From Alphaproteobacteria bacterium SO-S41 (GTDB taxonomy: Bacteria > Pseudomonadota > Alphaproteobacteria > Micropepsales > Micropepsaceae), in the NCBI GenBank assembly GCA_019670725.1, contig AP024629.1, positions 3,596,001 to 3,660,000 of the forward strand: a DNA stretch of 64,000 nt. The letters run 5' to 3'. Of this stretch, positions 41,978-50,694 are shown one piece after another. A program made the position numbers and the translations under genes. The notes beneath the pieces are model-generated. The model was not told the DNA's origin, searched no databases, and was given only the letters and a program-made list of their open reading frames with translations. The stretch's first letter is position 1. Every line of letters begins with the position of its first letter.

Positions 41978-44917
41978 TTAGAAGCGGACGTTGACGCCGA
42001 GCGCGTAGGTACGGCCCAGCGTGTCGTAGACCGACGGGAGCGTGTTGCCCGAACCGGCCGACGTCGTCGAGACGTTGTCGCCCAGGAGCGGCGCTTCCTT
42101 GTCGAAGATGTTCGAGATGTTCAGCGTGATGCCGACTTCCTCGAGGACCTGATACGACACGCCGAGGTCGAAGTAGTGGTAGCCTTCGATCGTCTGGAAC
42201 GCCGGGATGACCGTGCCGTTCGTGCGCTGGTTGGCTTCGATGTCAACCGGGCTGAGGTAACGCCACAGGTACGAGACCTGCCAGTCGCCCATCGTCCAGG
42301 TCGTGCGCTGCTGGAAGCGGAACTCGCTGGTCGGGTTGCCGCAGCTCTTGCCGTAGAGGCCGACGCACTCCGTGACGGGGAGCGTCGCGAGCGACTGGAA
42401 CTCGTTCTTGATGTAGTAGTTGCCGTTGAACGAGACGTCGAGCTTGCCGAGTTCGTCGGACAGGTCGACGGCGAAGTTCACGGCGAGTTCCATGCCCTCG
42501 GCCTTGAGGTTCACGAGGTTGGTCGTGAATTCCTCGATGCCCGAACCGTCGGCGATCAGGTTCGAGTTCGTGCGGCGGATACGATCGCAGAGCGAGAGAT
42601 CGCCACCGACATAGCAACCGTCCAGGATTTCCTGCGCGGTGACGTTGCCGATGAAGTCGTCGATCGAGATCTTGTAGTAGTCGAGCGAGATCGCGAAGTT
42701 GCGGATCGCCGAGTCGTCGCCGAAGTCGGGGGTCCACACCACGCCGAAGCTCTGCGTGTCGGCGGTTTCCGGCGCGGGCAGGGCCAGCGGGTCGGAACCG
42801 AAGAACGCATTGACCTGGCCGGCGTTGATGTCCGGGATCGAGCCGAAGAAGGCCGGGTTGACGCCCGTGTAGACGCAGAGCGCCTGGAGGGCGGGCTTGC
42901 CGGCGGTCAGCGTGCCCGAGCAGGGATCTTCAGCAGCGTCGTCAAGGCCCGAGGTCACCGGAGTCGCGATTTCGGTGACGTTCGGGGCGCGGACGGCTCG
43001 CTGGATCATGCCGCGGAAGCGCAGTTCTTCGATCGGCGCGTATTCCAGACCGACCTTCCAGGTCGTGTTCTGGCCGGTCGCGGAGTAGTCGGCGACGCGG
43101 AAGCCGAGTTCGAGCTGGAGCAGGTGGGCGCCGTCGAGGTCCTGAATGATCGGCACGATCGCTTCGCCGAAGACTTCGTAGACGTCATAGCCACCGGCAA
43201 CCGGCGGCGAGGCGCCGCCCAGACCGCCCAAGCACGCGGTGAGCAAGCACTGGTCGGGGTTCGAGGTACCCTTTTCCTGGCGGTATTCCATGCCGAGCGC
43301 GATGGCGAGCGGATCGGAAGCCCACGGGCTCTGCACGCCACCGAGTTCGCCGGTGATGCTGCCGGACACGATGTCCTGCGTGTAGTCCTGGTTCAGCAGC
43401 GCGAAGCCGCTGATGAAGGCTGCCTGCGTCGGGCTGATCGAGCCTTCCGCAAGACCGAAGACGTTCAGCGGGACGCAAGACGCGTTGCCGCTCAAGCAGG
43501 TCGTGGTGCTGGACGCCAGCAGGGCTTCCTGCGCGGCGTCGAGGTTCACGTAACCGGCGTTGAGCTGGGTGCGCGACGTCTTGCCGTGCTGGTAGGACAC
43601 GTCCCAGTCCCAGCTGTCGGCGAAGGTGCCGCGGAAGCCGGCGGTGATCTGGTAGGCGTTATTGTCGAACGTCGTCGAACGAGCGCCGAGCTCGGTCGTG
43701 CGGCGCGAGACGGTCAGGTTGACGTAGTCAGCCGAGTCGACCGTGTTGTTGTTGTTGTTGTCCGTGACGCCGATGTCGGCGAGCGTGACGGTCGGGTTCG
43801 CGGTGCGATAGGCGTTGTAGGCCGTGATGATCTGGTTACGCGCCGCGACCGGGAGGTAGGGGTTCGTCAGGTTGATGTCGAACGAGTTCGCGAAGAGACC
43901 CGACGGCGCAACCTGCTGACGGACCTTCGTGTTAGCGAAGACGGCCTTGAGGTAGAATTCGACGCTGGGTGCGATCTCATAATAGCCGGACGCCAGGAAG
44001 CTGTAGCGATCCTGCGGCGTCTGGAAGTAGTTGAACGGGTTGAAGTTGAACGGGCCGCCCTGGGCGCCGAACGTGCCCGCAGGGCCATCCGAGGTCAGCG
44101 ACTTGCTGCCGGCCGTGATGCCGAAGCCGCCCGGGATCTGGAACAGGAAGCGCGAGGGGATCGAGGTGCCCGAACCGCCGCCGGCAACGCCGGTGGCGCT
44201 GGAAACGGCAAGACGACCGATGTCGCGCTGGCCGAGCTGGACGCCCTGGCGGTTGGTGAAGTTGGCGCTGAGGGTGACGTTACCCTTGCCGTCGTCGAAG
44301 CCCGCGCCGACCGTGGCGCTGACCGAGGCGGTGTTGCCGTCGCCGGAGTCGGTGATCGAATAGGTCGAGTCGATCGCGACGCCTTCGAAATCCTTCTTCA
44401 GGATGAAGTTGACGGCGCCGGAGATCGCGTCCGAACCGTACACGGCGGAAGCGCCGCCGGTCACGACGTCAATGCGCTCGATCAGGGCGAGCGGGATGTT
44501 CGACAAGTCGACGATGCCGTCGACGCTATAAGGAACCATGCGCTTGCCGTCGAGCAGGACGAGGTTGCGCTGGGCGCCGAGGCCGCGGAGGTTGACGCTG
44601 GTGACGCCGGCGGTGCCGTTGTTCACCGAGGCGTTGTCGCCGGGCAGCGAGGCGGGCAGTTCACGGATGATCTGCTCAACGTCGGTCTTCTGCTGCAGGC
44701 GGATTTCTTCGCTGCTGACCGTGGTGACCGGGCTGATCGAGGTCAGGCCGGGCTGCTTGATGCGCGAACCGGTAACGACGACTTCTTCTTCGGCGGACGC
44801 GGCAGGCGCGGCGGGTGCGGGCTCCTGCGCCGCGGCAACGCCGGCGAGCGCAAAGCTGGCCGCAAAGCCGCTGATGATAGTCGACGCGAGCAAACGTTCG
44901 CGCGCCAGATTCAGCAT
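41978..44917 (-). CDS. Large TonB-dependent outer-membrane receptor
   Basis: 979 residues from the ATG at 44917, preceded by AGGAGGT at ideal spacing; the frame is open further upstream but without a signal. The signal peptide ends near 'LAGVAAAQEPAPAAPAAS', with the TonB box region 'EEEVVVTGSRI'. The plug holds 'SVNLRGLGAQRNLVLLDGKR' and 'IERIDVVTGGASAVYGSDA', and the barrel ends 'TYALGVNVRF'. The plug type and size are those of sphingomonad receptors linked to peptide or polysaccharide import. It is divergent from a TPR-AspH hydroxylase gene and next to TldD/TldE and peptide-binding proteins, so a peptide ligand is plausible. Confidence 0.93.
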   Translation of the reverse strand: MLNLARERLLASTIISGFAASFALAGVAAAQEPAPAAPAASAEEEVVVTGSRIKQPGLTSISPVTTVSSEEIRLQQKTDVEQIIRELPASLPGDNASVNNGTAGVTSVNLRGLGAQRNLVLLDGKRMVPYSVDGIVDLSNIPLALIERIDVVTGGASAVYGSDAISGAVNFILKKDFEGVAIDSTYSITDSGDGNTASVSATVGAGFDDGKGNVTLSANFTNRQGVQLGQRDIGRLAVSSATGVAGGGSGTSIPSRFLFQIPGGFGITAGSKSLTSDGPAGTFGAQGGPFNFNPFNYFQTPQDRYSFLASGYYEIAPSVEFYLKAVFANTKVRQQVAPSGLFANSFDINLTNPYLPVAARNQIITAYNAYRTANPTVTLADIGVTDNNNNNTVDSADYVNLTVSRRTTELGARSTTFDNNAYQITAGFRGTFADSWDWDVSYQHGKTSRTQLNAGYVNLDAAQEALLASSTTTCLSGNASCVPLNVFGLAEGSISPTQAAFISGFALLNQDYTQDIVSGSITGELGGVQSPWASDPLAIALGMEYRQEKGTSNPDQCLLTACLGGLGGASPPVAGGYDVYEVFGEAIVPIIQDLDGAHLLQLELGFRVADYSATGQNTTWKVGLEYAPIEELRFRGMIQRAVRAPNVTEIATPVTSGLDDAAEDPCSGTLTAGKPALQALCVYTGVNPAFFGSIPDINAGQVNAFFGSDPLALPAPETADTQSFGVVWTPDFGDDSAIRNFAISLDYYKISIDDFIGNVTAQEILDGCYVGGDLSLCDRIRRTNSNLIADGSGIEEFTTNLVNLKAEGMELAVNFAVDLSDELGKLDVSFNGNYYIKNEFQSLATLPVTECVGLYGKSCGNPTSEFRFQQRTTWTMGDWQVSYLWRYLSPVDIEANQRTNGTVIPAFQTIEGYHYFDLGVSYQVLEEVGITLNISNIFDKEAPLLGDNVSTTSAGSGNTLPSVYDTLGRTYALGVNVRF

Positions 44918-45318
44918 GGAATACCTCCTGAGAACGGGATGAGACCGGCGCTGCCCATCCCCGAACGAGCGCCGGTTCCGATGCCACACAAATGCCGCAT
45001 CGAATTGCGTGAACCATAGTTGTGCGGTCACGGAAGCGTCAATTTGGAAGGGGACGCGCCACAGCGTTTAGGGGGGAGTGTTGCTGCAATGCGTCAGGTT
45101 TTGGATTAGGTATAAAAATCAACGCGTTATGCCGATAACGAGGTGCAATTCGAGGTAACACTTCGTTAGGAGTTGCTGGGATTCCGGGTTGCAGGACGCG
45201 GGGCGTCGCATGGGCGGTGTGCGGGGCCGGATTTCGGCGACTCAGCTAATTCGGCGGCTTTCCGCGCCCGTTGGGGCTCGCTAGAGTCGTGTCACCTATT
45301 CGCCGCAGGCAGGTATTC
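44918..45318. other. Intergenic region between the TonB receptor and AspH genes
   Basis: About 400 bp. It holds the receptor's AGGAGGT site at the left end and an AT-rich island around 45108-45140 (GTATAAAAATC) where promoters for both directions probably lie. I could not assign convincing -35/-10 pairs. No operator-type palindrome or small gene is evident. Confidence 0.45.
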
Positions 45319-46587
45319 TTGTCACAGTCGTCCGACCTCCCGTTGCTTATCAACAACGCCCACCGCGCGGTGCGTGAAGGGCGGCTCGACGAGGCACGGC
45401 GGCTGTGGGAGCAGGTGCTGGCCCGCGCACCCGAAGACCCGCAGGCGCTTTATGTGCTCGGTTTCCTGGCGCTGCAGCGCGGGACGCCGGCGACGGCGCG
45501 CGATTTTCTGCTGCGGGCGGTCAACGCGCATCCCGGCGACAAGCTGGCCTATATGACGCTGGCCGTCGCCTTGCGCGAAACCGGCGATCCCAATGGCGAG
45601 GCCGCGGCGCTGCAGGCGGCGCTGGCGATCGATCCCTATTTCCTGCCGGCGCTCCTCTCCTATGGCGCCTTCCAGGAGCGCCACGGCCAGAAGCGGGCGG
45701 CGGCGCAGACCTATCGCAACGCGCTGAAGATCGTGCCCGACGAAGCCGGCTGGCCGCCGGACCTGCGCGATCACCTGACCCATGCGCGCACCGCGCGCGA
45801 TCGCGACGGACAGGCCTATTACGACTATCTGCAGGCCGCGACGGCGGCGACCCGCGCCGCCCATGCCGGCGCCGACCATGCCCGTTTCAACCAGGGCATC
45901 GCGATCATGGCGGGGCTGTCGAAGCCCTATAACGCGGAGGCCGCCGCCTTCACGGTGCCGCGGCTGCCCGCCATTCCGTTTTTCGAGCGGTCGGACTTCC
46001 CGTTCCTGCAGGCGCTGGAGGCCGAGACCGACACGATCCGCGCCGAGTTGCTGGCGGGGTTGAACGACCTCGCGGGCTTCACGCCCTATGTGCAGTACGA
46101 GCCCGGCATTCCCGTGAACCAGTGGGTCGAGCTGAACCACTCCGACCGCTGGAGCACGCTGTTCCTGTGGAAGCACGGGCAGCCGATCGCCGAGAACCAG
46201 GCGCGCTTCCCCAAGACGGCGGCAATCCTGGCGGGGCTTGAGATGGCCGATATCGACGGGCTGTGCCCGACCGCGATGTTCTCCGCCCTCGCCCCGCGCA
46301 CGACGATCCCGCCCCATTCCGGCGAGACCAATGCGCGGCTGGTCGTCCACCTGCCGCTGGTGATCCCGAAGGGCTGCACCTACCGGGTCGGCGCCGAGCA
46401 TCGCCAGTGGGTAGAGGGCGAGTGCCTGATCTTCGACGATTCCATCGAGCACGAGGCGCGCAATGACTCCGACGAACTGCGCATCGTCCTGATCTTCGAT
46501 GTCTGGAACCCGCTGCTGACCGAAGCGGAGCGCGACCTGATGCGGGCGACCATGACGGCGCGCCGCGCCTACTACGCGACGCAATGA
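45319..46587 (+). CDS. TPR protein fused to an aspartyl/asparaginyl beta-hydroxylase domain
   Basis: 422 residues if the TTG at 45319 is used (AGG about 7 bases upstream); another TTG at 45271 is possible and the start is uncertain. Residues 1-150 form three or four tetratricopeptide repeats ('AREGRLDEARRLWEQVLARAPEDPQALYVLGFLAL'-like units, here cut short). The C-terminal half is an AspH-type Fe(II)/2-oxoglutarate domain with 'HSGETNARLVVHLPL', then 'FDDSIEHEARND' and 'RIVLIFDVWNP'; the two His residues are iron ligands. It may hydroxylate Asp or Asn in a partner protein or peptide. It is divergent from the large TonB receptor, a recurring pairing in related bacteria as far as I recall. Confidence 0.82.
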   Translation: MSQSSDLPLLINNAHRAVREGRLDEARRLWEQVLARAPEDPQALYVLGFLALQRGTPATARDFLLRAVNAHPGDKLAYMTLAVALRETGDPNGEAAALQAALAIDPYFLPALLSYGAFQERHGQKRAAAQTYRNALKIVPDEAGWPPDLRDHLTHARTARDRDGQAYYDYLQAATAATRAAHAGADHARFNQGIAIMAGLSKPYNAEAAAFTVPRLPAIPFFERSDFPFLQALEAETDTIRAELLAGLNDLAGFTPYVQYEPGIPVNQWVELNHSDRWSTLFLWKHGQPIAENQARFPKTAAILAGLEMADIDGLCPTAMFSALAPRTTIPPHSGETNARLVVHLPLVIPKGCTYRVGAEHRQWVEGECLIFDDSIEHEARNDSDELRIVLIFDVWNPLLTEAERDLMRATMTARRAYYATQ

Positions 46588-46627
46588 GGCATATCGCGGG
46601 GCGCGCGCGGCACGCTAAGATAGGCGC

Positions 46628-46975
46628 ATGAGCGTCTTCGCCGCCTATACCCTGGTCTTCGTGCGCGACATGCGCCGCGCCGTCGCTTTCTATCGCGATG
46701 CGCTGGGGATGACGGTCCGCCTGCAGACGCCGGCCTGGAGCGAGCTTGAGATCGCGGGCGCCACCGTGGCGCTGCATTCGGGACGCGAAAGCGGCGAGCA
46801 GGAAATCCCGCTCGGCTTCAAGGTGCTGAACATCGACGCCGTCGCCAACGCCGTGGTGACCGCAGGCGGCTTCATCCATGCGCCTAAGCGCCAGGCGGCC
46901 GGCGAGCCCGCGATCATGAAGGCCGGCGATCCCGACGGGAACATCTTCTTCCTGTCCGAGGGACCCGGCGCCTAA
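46628..46975 (+). CDS. VOC (glyoxalase/bleomycin-resistance fold) protein
   Basis: 115 residues, one VOC domain made of two beta-alpha-beta-beta-beta modules. It starts 'AAYTLVFVRDMRRAVAFYRDALGM' and ends 'KAGDPDGNIFFLSEG', the usual signature. Members bind a metal and act as lyases, dioxygenases or drug-binding proteins. The putative metal residues are His50 region and the Glu/Asp near the end, but no specific family can be named. It follows the AspH gene by 40 bases in the same direction. Confidence 0.82.
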   Translation: MSVFAAYTLVFVRDMRRAVAFYRDALGMTVRLQTPAWSELEIAGATVALHSGRESGEQEIPLGFKVLNIDAVANAVVTAGGFIHAPKRQAAGEPAIMKAGDPDGNIFFLSEGPGA

Positions 46976-47000
46976 TCCGGTCCTCGCCGCGCGCCCGTCG

Positions 47001-47696
47001 TCAGCGGGTCACCACGGCGACCTCGTTGCCGCGACCTTCGTCGAGCGCGACGGACTGCGAGAGAAAGCCGTTCGTGGGATTGCGGACATAATCGAGATAG
47101 TCGCGGTCGAGCGCGTTTTCGGCGAGGACGAGCGCGCCGGTCCTGAGCCGTGTCTCCAGGCGTTGCAGCACCGGCAGATAGAGCGAGAAGGCGCCGTCGA
47201 GCAGCAGAAGGTCGATCGGGCCTGCGACGTCGCGCAAGGTCTCCAGCGCATCGCCCTCGCGGATCTCGACGAGATCGGCGAGACCGACCGCATCCAGATG
47301 GGCCTTGGCGCGCACGACCTTAGACGGTTCGAACTCGCTGCCGATCAAATGGCCGCCGCCATTGTCCCGGAGTCCGGCGGCGAGATAGATCGTCGAGATG
47401 CCCATCGAGGTGCCGAACTCGACGATACGCCGGGCGCCGGAGGCGCGGACGCACATATAGAGGAAGCGGCCATAGCCGGGCGTGACAGCCAGGAACCGCT
47501 CGGCGAAACCGCGCGGCGCCGATTGGCCGCCGGCCTTCTCGCGGGCGGCGAGGTCCGCGAAGTACTCCTCCACGGATTTTCCGGACGCGGCGAGATCGGC
47601 CATGATCTGCGCCTTGAACGGGCCGTCCGCCGCGTCCGCCTGGCGATGGAGATCCTCCAGCAGCGCCGCGATGCGGCCGTTTGTCAGCGACTCCAT
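47001..47696 (-). CDS. SAM-dependent O-methyltransferase (family 3 type)
   Basis: 231 residues from the ATG at 47696 (AAGGAACGG upstream). The Rossmann-like core shows 'RIVEFGTSMGISTIYLAAGLR' (SAM motif I), 'LIGSEFEPSKVVRAKAHLDAVG', 'IREGDALETL' and 'IDLLLLDGAFSLYLPVLQRLE'. These match catechol- or caffeoyl-CoA-type O-methyltransferases. The Asp in 'LLLLDGA' is the expected metal or catalytic position. It is divergent from the AraC regulator, which probably controls it. The acceptor is unknown. Confidence 0.82.
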   Translation of the reverse strand: MESLTNGRIAALLEDLHRQADAADGPFKAQIMADLAASGKSVEEYFADLAAREKAGGQSAPRGFAERFLAVTPGYGRFLYMCVRASGARRIVEFGTSMGISTIYLAAGLRDNGGGHLIGSEFEPSKVVRAKAHLDAVGLADLVEIREGDALETLRDVAGPIDLLLLDGAFSLYLPVLQRLETRLRTGALVLAENALDRDYLDYVRNPTNGFLSQSVALDEGRGNEVAVVTR

Positions 47697-47839
47697 GATC
47701 CGTTCCTTTCGCGATCGAGCCGGGCGATCCCGGCCTTTCGCGCGATCGGTACGACGCGTGGACAGCGTCGTCATTCCGAAGGTTGGACAGATTATTATTT
47801 GATCTTGCCAAAGCGGCGGGATGCGGTCTCAGTCCGCTC

Positions 47840-48649
47840 ATGCCCACGCTGACGGGATTGCACGCCGACGAATGGACCGATCCCGACAGCGTCGCGCGGC
47901 CGATCATGACCTATTGGGCGCGCATGGCCGACCTCGCCGAGGTCGAGCGGGCGCCGCACACCCACCAGAAGGGCCAAATCATCTTCGTGCAGCGCGGCGC
48001 GCTGAGCTGCGAAGTGGTAGGCGGGCTGTGGATGGTGCCGCCGCGCAGCGCGATCTGGATTCCCGGCAATGCCGTACACGCCATGAAGGGCCAGCGCATC
48101 GAGGGGTACGCCGCCTTCATCTCGGCCGAGGCGTCGCGCGATCTGCCCGCCACGTGTTGCGCGCTGGCAGTGACGCCGCTGCTGCGCGAATTGCTGGTCC
48201 GGTCTGCCGCCCTGCCCGTGCTTTACGACGAGAGCGGGCCTGACGCGCGCGTCGTGTCGGTCCTGCTCGACGAGATCGCGTCCGCCGCCATCGAGAAGCT
48301 ACATCTGCCGATGCCGACCGACCGCCGGCTGCGCGAGGTCGTCGCGCAGATGATGGCATCGCCCGCCGCGCGCGGCACGATGGCGTCGTGGGCACGCCAG
48401 GCCGGGATGAGCGGGCGGACCTTCGCGAGGGCGATCAGCCGCGAGACCGGCATGAGCTTCGGCCGCTGGCGCCAGCAGCTGAGCATCATGCTGGCGGTGA
48501 AGTGGATGGCGGAAGGATCGACAATCCAGCAGGCCGCGTCCGATCTCGGCTACGAGAGCGTGCCGAGCTTCGTCACCATGTTCAGGCGGGCGCTGGGCAC
48601 GCCGCCCGCCCGCTATATGGCGGAGCGGCGTCCGAGCGGGGTGGCGTGA
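47840..48649 (+). CDS. AraC family transcriptional regulator with cupin sensor domain
   Basis: 269 residues from the ATG at 47840; a TTG at 47783 in frame is an alternative and no strong ribosome binding site helps. The N-terminal cupin domain has 'APHTHQKGQIIFVQRGAL' and 'WIPGNAVHAMKG'. The C-terminal AraC DNA-binding domain has both helix-turn-helix units: 'MASWARQAGMSGRTFARAIS' and 'QQAASDLGYESVPSFVTMFRRALG'. It is divergent from the O-methyltransferase gene and probably regulates that gene and itself. Its stop is directly followed by the convergent TetR stop. Confidence 0.85.
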   Translation: MPTLTGLHADEWTDPDSVARPIMTYWARMADLAEVERAPHTHQKGQIIFVQRGALSCEVVGGLWMVPPRSAIWIPGNAVHAMKGQRIEGYAAFISAEASRDLPATCCALAVTPLLRELLVRSAALPVLYDESGPDARVVSVLLDEIASAAIEKLHLPMPTDRRLREVVAQMMASPAARGTMASWARQAGMSGRTFARAISRETGMSFGRWRQQLSIMLAVKWMAEGSTIQQAASDLGYESVPSFVTMFRRALGTPPARYMAERRPSGVA

Positions 48650-49339
48650 TCAACCGCGGCGTCGCGGACGCGGCGCGGCGATGCCGCGCAGGATGAGATC
48701 GATGCCCGCCAGGAAATCCTCGCGATCGTCATGCGTGCGCACCTGTGCCGCCAGGCCGCGCGCGAACGGAAACGCGACGGGGTCGAGCCCGGACCACGCG
48801 GCCGAAACGGTTTCCAGAAAGTCTGAGCGGTCGAGACCTTGGGTCCGCGCGAGCTGGCCGTTCGCCGCGTTCCGGCCGCCGACGCCGAGGATGTAGTTCA
48901 GCAACGCGCCCACGGTCGTCCATTGATCCCGCGCGGGGACGCCGAGGTCGCGGATCGGCCGGCCGAGGCTTTCGAGAATCCGGACCATCGGCATCTGTCC
49001 CAGCGCTCGGGCGAGCGCAGAGCCGACCCAGGGATGCGCGTCGATCGCGTCGAACAGATTCAATGCGAGCGCGCGAATGGTGTCTTCCGGCGTAGCAGCG
49101 GTCGCGGACATCGTCAGCGTGCGCGCGATGAGGGCATCGCATGCGGCGGTCAGCAATTCGTTCTTGTTGGCGATGTGCCAGTAGATGGCGCCTGCGCCGG
49201 TCGACAGCCGTTCGGACAGCGCGCGGAAGGTCAGGCCGTCCTCGCCGCTGGCGTCCAGCAGGTCGATCGCCGCCGCGACAATCGTGTCCCGCGAAAGCTG
49301 ATCCGTTCGCCGCTGGGGCGCCGCCGATTTCCTTGCCAT
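48650..49339 (-). CDS. TetR family transcriptional repressor
   Basis: 229 residues. The N-terminal helix-turn-helix domain has 'IVAAAIDLLDASGEDGLTFRALSERLSTGAGAIYWHIANK' (cut here as motif 'LSTGAGAIYWHI'), and the all-helical ligand domain is of the TetR-C type. It is divergent from the Tet(X)-like monooxygenase gene. The two palindromes between them are ideal operators, so the protein should repress both genes until an inducer binds. The inducer is probably a substrate of the monooxygenase. The short acidic-poor end 'RGIAAPRPRRRG' is rich in Arg. Confidence 0.88.
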   Translation of the reverse strand: MARKSAAPQRRTDQLSRDTIVAAAIDLLDASGEDGLTFRALSERLSTGAGAIYWHIANKNELLTAACDALIARTLTMSATAATPEDTIRALALNLFDAIDAHPWVGSALARALGQMPMVRILESLGRPIRDLGVPARDQWTTVGALLNYILGVGGRNAANGQLARTQGLDRSDFLETVSAAWSGLDPVAFPFARGLAAQVRTHDDREDFLAGIDLILRGIAAPRPRRRG

Positions 49340-49357
49340 GACTCAGCTTGACATAAA

Positions 49358-49393
49358 TGGAACGTCGTTCCAATAGTATGGAACGACGTTCCA
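49358..49393. promoter_or_regulatory. Double TetR operator
   Basis: Two 15-bp palindromes, TGGAACGTCGTTCCA (49358-49372) and TGGAACGACGTTCCA (49379-49393), differ only in the central base. Their centres are 21 bp apart, two helical turns. They fill the gap between the divergent TetR and monooxygenase genes. Confidence 0.88.
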
Positions 49394-49436
49394 TTAGGAG
49401 CGTTACGTGCTCATCAGGTTCGACAGGAGGGTCATT

Positions 49437-50579
49437 ATGACCACCTCAATTGCTATCATCGGGGCGGGGCTCGGCGGACTGACGCTGGCGCGCGTCCTCC
49501 ATGTCCACGGCATAGAAGCGACGATCTACGAAGCCGAAGCGTCCGCCCAGGCGCGCGGCCAGGGCGGCCTGCTCGATATCCACGATTACAACGGGCAGCT
49601 CGCATTGAAGGACGCGGGTCTGTTCGACGCGTTCACCGGCATCATTCTGCCCGGCTCGGAAGGGCAGCAAGTGCTCGACAAGAACGGCACCATTCTGCTG
49701 GACCAGGCCGACAAGGGCGATGGCGGCCGGCCCGAAGTGCCGCGCGGCGAATTGCGGCGCATCCTGCTGGAGTCGCTGCCGCCCGAGACGATCCGCTGGG
49801 GCCACAAGCTGACTGCCGCGACGGCGCTCGGCGATGGCCGCCATCAGCTCGTCTTCGCAAACGGCGCGACCGTAACGACAGACATCCTGGTCGGCGCAGA
49901 CGGCGCGTGGTCGCGGGTTCGTCCGCTGCTGACCGCGGTGAAGCCGGCCTATGCCGGGACCTCCTTCATCGAGACCTGCCAGATCGATCGCGCGGGCCGC
50001 TACAAGCCGGCCAGCCATCCCGCCGGCGGCGTGACGCTGATGGCGATCGCGCCGGGCAAGGGCATTATCGGCCATCGCGAGGATGACGGGACGGTGCGGG
50101 TCTATGCGGCGCTGACCAAGCCGGAAGCGTGGCTGGCCGAAATCGACTTCTCAGATCGCGCGACCGCCCTCGCCCGCATCGCCGCGGAGTTCGACGGCTG
50201 GTCGCCCGCGCTGACGGCGCTGATCACCGGAAGCGAGGCCGATCCCATTCCCCGCGCGATCCATGCGCTGCCCATCGGGCATCGATGGGATCGCGCGACG
50301 GGCGTGACGCTGATCGGCGACGCCGCGCATCTGATGTCGCCGTTTGCCGGCGAGGGCGCGAACCTCGCGCTCCACGACGGTGCTGAGCTTGGGAAGGCCA
50401 TTGTCGCCCATGCCGGGAACATCGAGGCGGCCATTGCCGCCTATGAAAGCCCGATGTTTTCGCGCAGCGCGGCGTTTGCCGCGGAGAGCGACCGGAACCT
50501 CAAGCTGTTCTTCGCTGACAATGCGCCGCACAGCGTGGTGGAGCTTTTTACCAACTACCGGCCGGTTGAAGCCGCTTAA
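49437..50579 (+). CDS. FAD-dependent class A monooxygenase, Tet(X)-like
   Basis: 380 residues, with AGGAGGG before the ATG. FAD motifs are 'IAIIGAGLGGLTLAR' (residues 5-19), the DG motif 'LVGADGAWSRVR' and 'VTLIGDAAHLMSPFAGEGANLAL' at about residue 294. Similarity to Tet(X) is visible in 'GGLLDIHDYNGQLALKDAGL', 'VPRGELRRILLESLP' and the GDAAHLM block, and the length is close to Tet(X) (388). Tet(X) hydroxylates and inactivates tetracyclines; many relatives act on other aromatic compounds, so resistance is not established. A divergent TetR gene and a double operator indicate induction by a small molecule. Confidence 0.85.
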   Translation: MTTSIAIIGAGLGGLTLARVLHVHGIEATIYEAEASAQARGQGGLLDIHDYNGQLALKDAGLFDAFTGIILPGSEGQQVLDKNGTILLDQADKGDGGRPEVPRGELRRILLESLPPETIRWGHKLTAATALGDGRHQLVFANGATVTTDILVGADGAWSRVRPLLTAVKPAYAGTSFIETCQIDRAGRYKPASHPAGGVTLMAIAPGKGIIGHREDDGTVRVYAALTKPEAWLAEIDFSDRATALARIAAEFDGWSPALTALITGSEADPIPRAIHALPIGHRWDRATGVTLIGDAAHLMSPFAGEGANLALHDGAELGKAIVAHAGNIEAAIAAYESPMFSRSAAFAAESDRNLKLFFADNAPHSVVELFTNYRPVEAA

Positions 50580-50627
50580 GGTTGGCGGCCGGTGCGCTGC
50601 ATCGGCCCCTTTCTCCCCTTCGGGGTA

Positions 50628-50651
50628 CTTCCCCCGCAAGCACGGGGGAAG
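50628..50651. terminator. Hairpin between the convergent monooxygenase and sppA genes
   Basis: CTTCCCCCG-CAAGCA-CGGGGGAAG, a 9-bp perfect stem. It resembles a widespread alphaproteobacterial intergenic palindrome and can serve as a bidirectional terminator. Confidence 0.5.
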
Positions 50652-50694
50652 ATAGGCGCGCCTCCCCGACTGGGCGGATGAGGATCAATGGCGC

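Noticed and set aside
41912-45019. A 1035-codon open frame on the plus strand opposite the large TonB receptor, and similar long antisense frames at 59180-63223, 55685-57916 and 3949-6309
   Set aside because: They lie exactly opposite well-supported genes, have Arg/Asp/Ala-rich sequence typical of antisense frames in high-GC DNA, and show no domain or ribosome binding site.
45271-45318. TPR-AspH gene starting at TTG 45271
   Set aside because: The added residues are not TPR-like and no ribosome binding site is seen; TTG 45319 has an AGG nearby. The true start remains uncertain.
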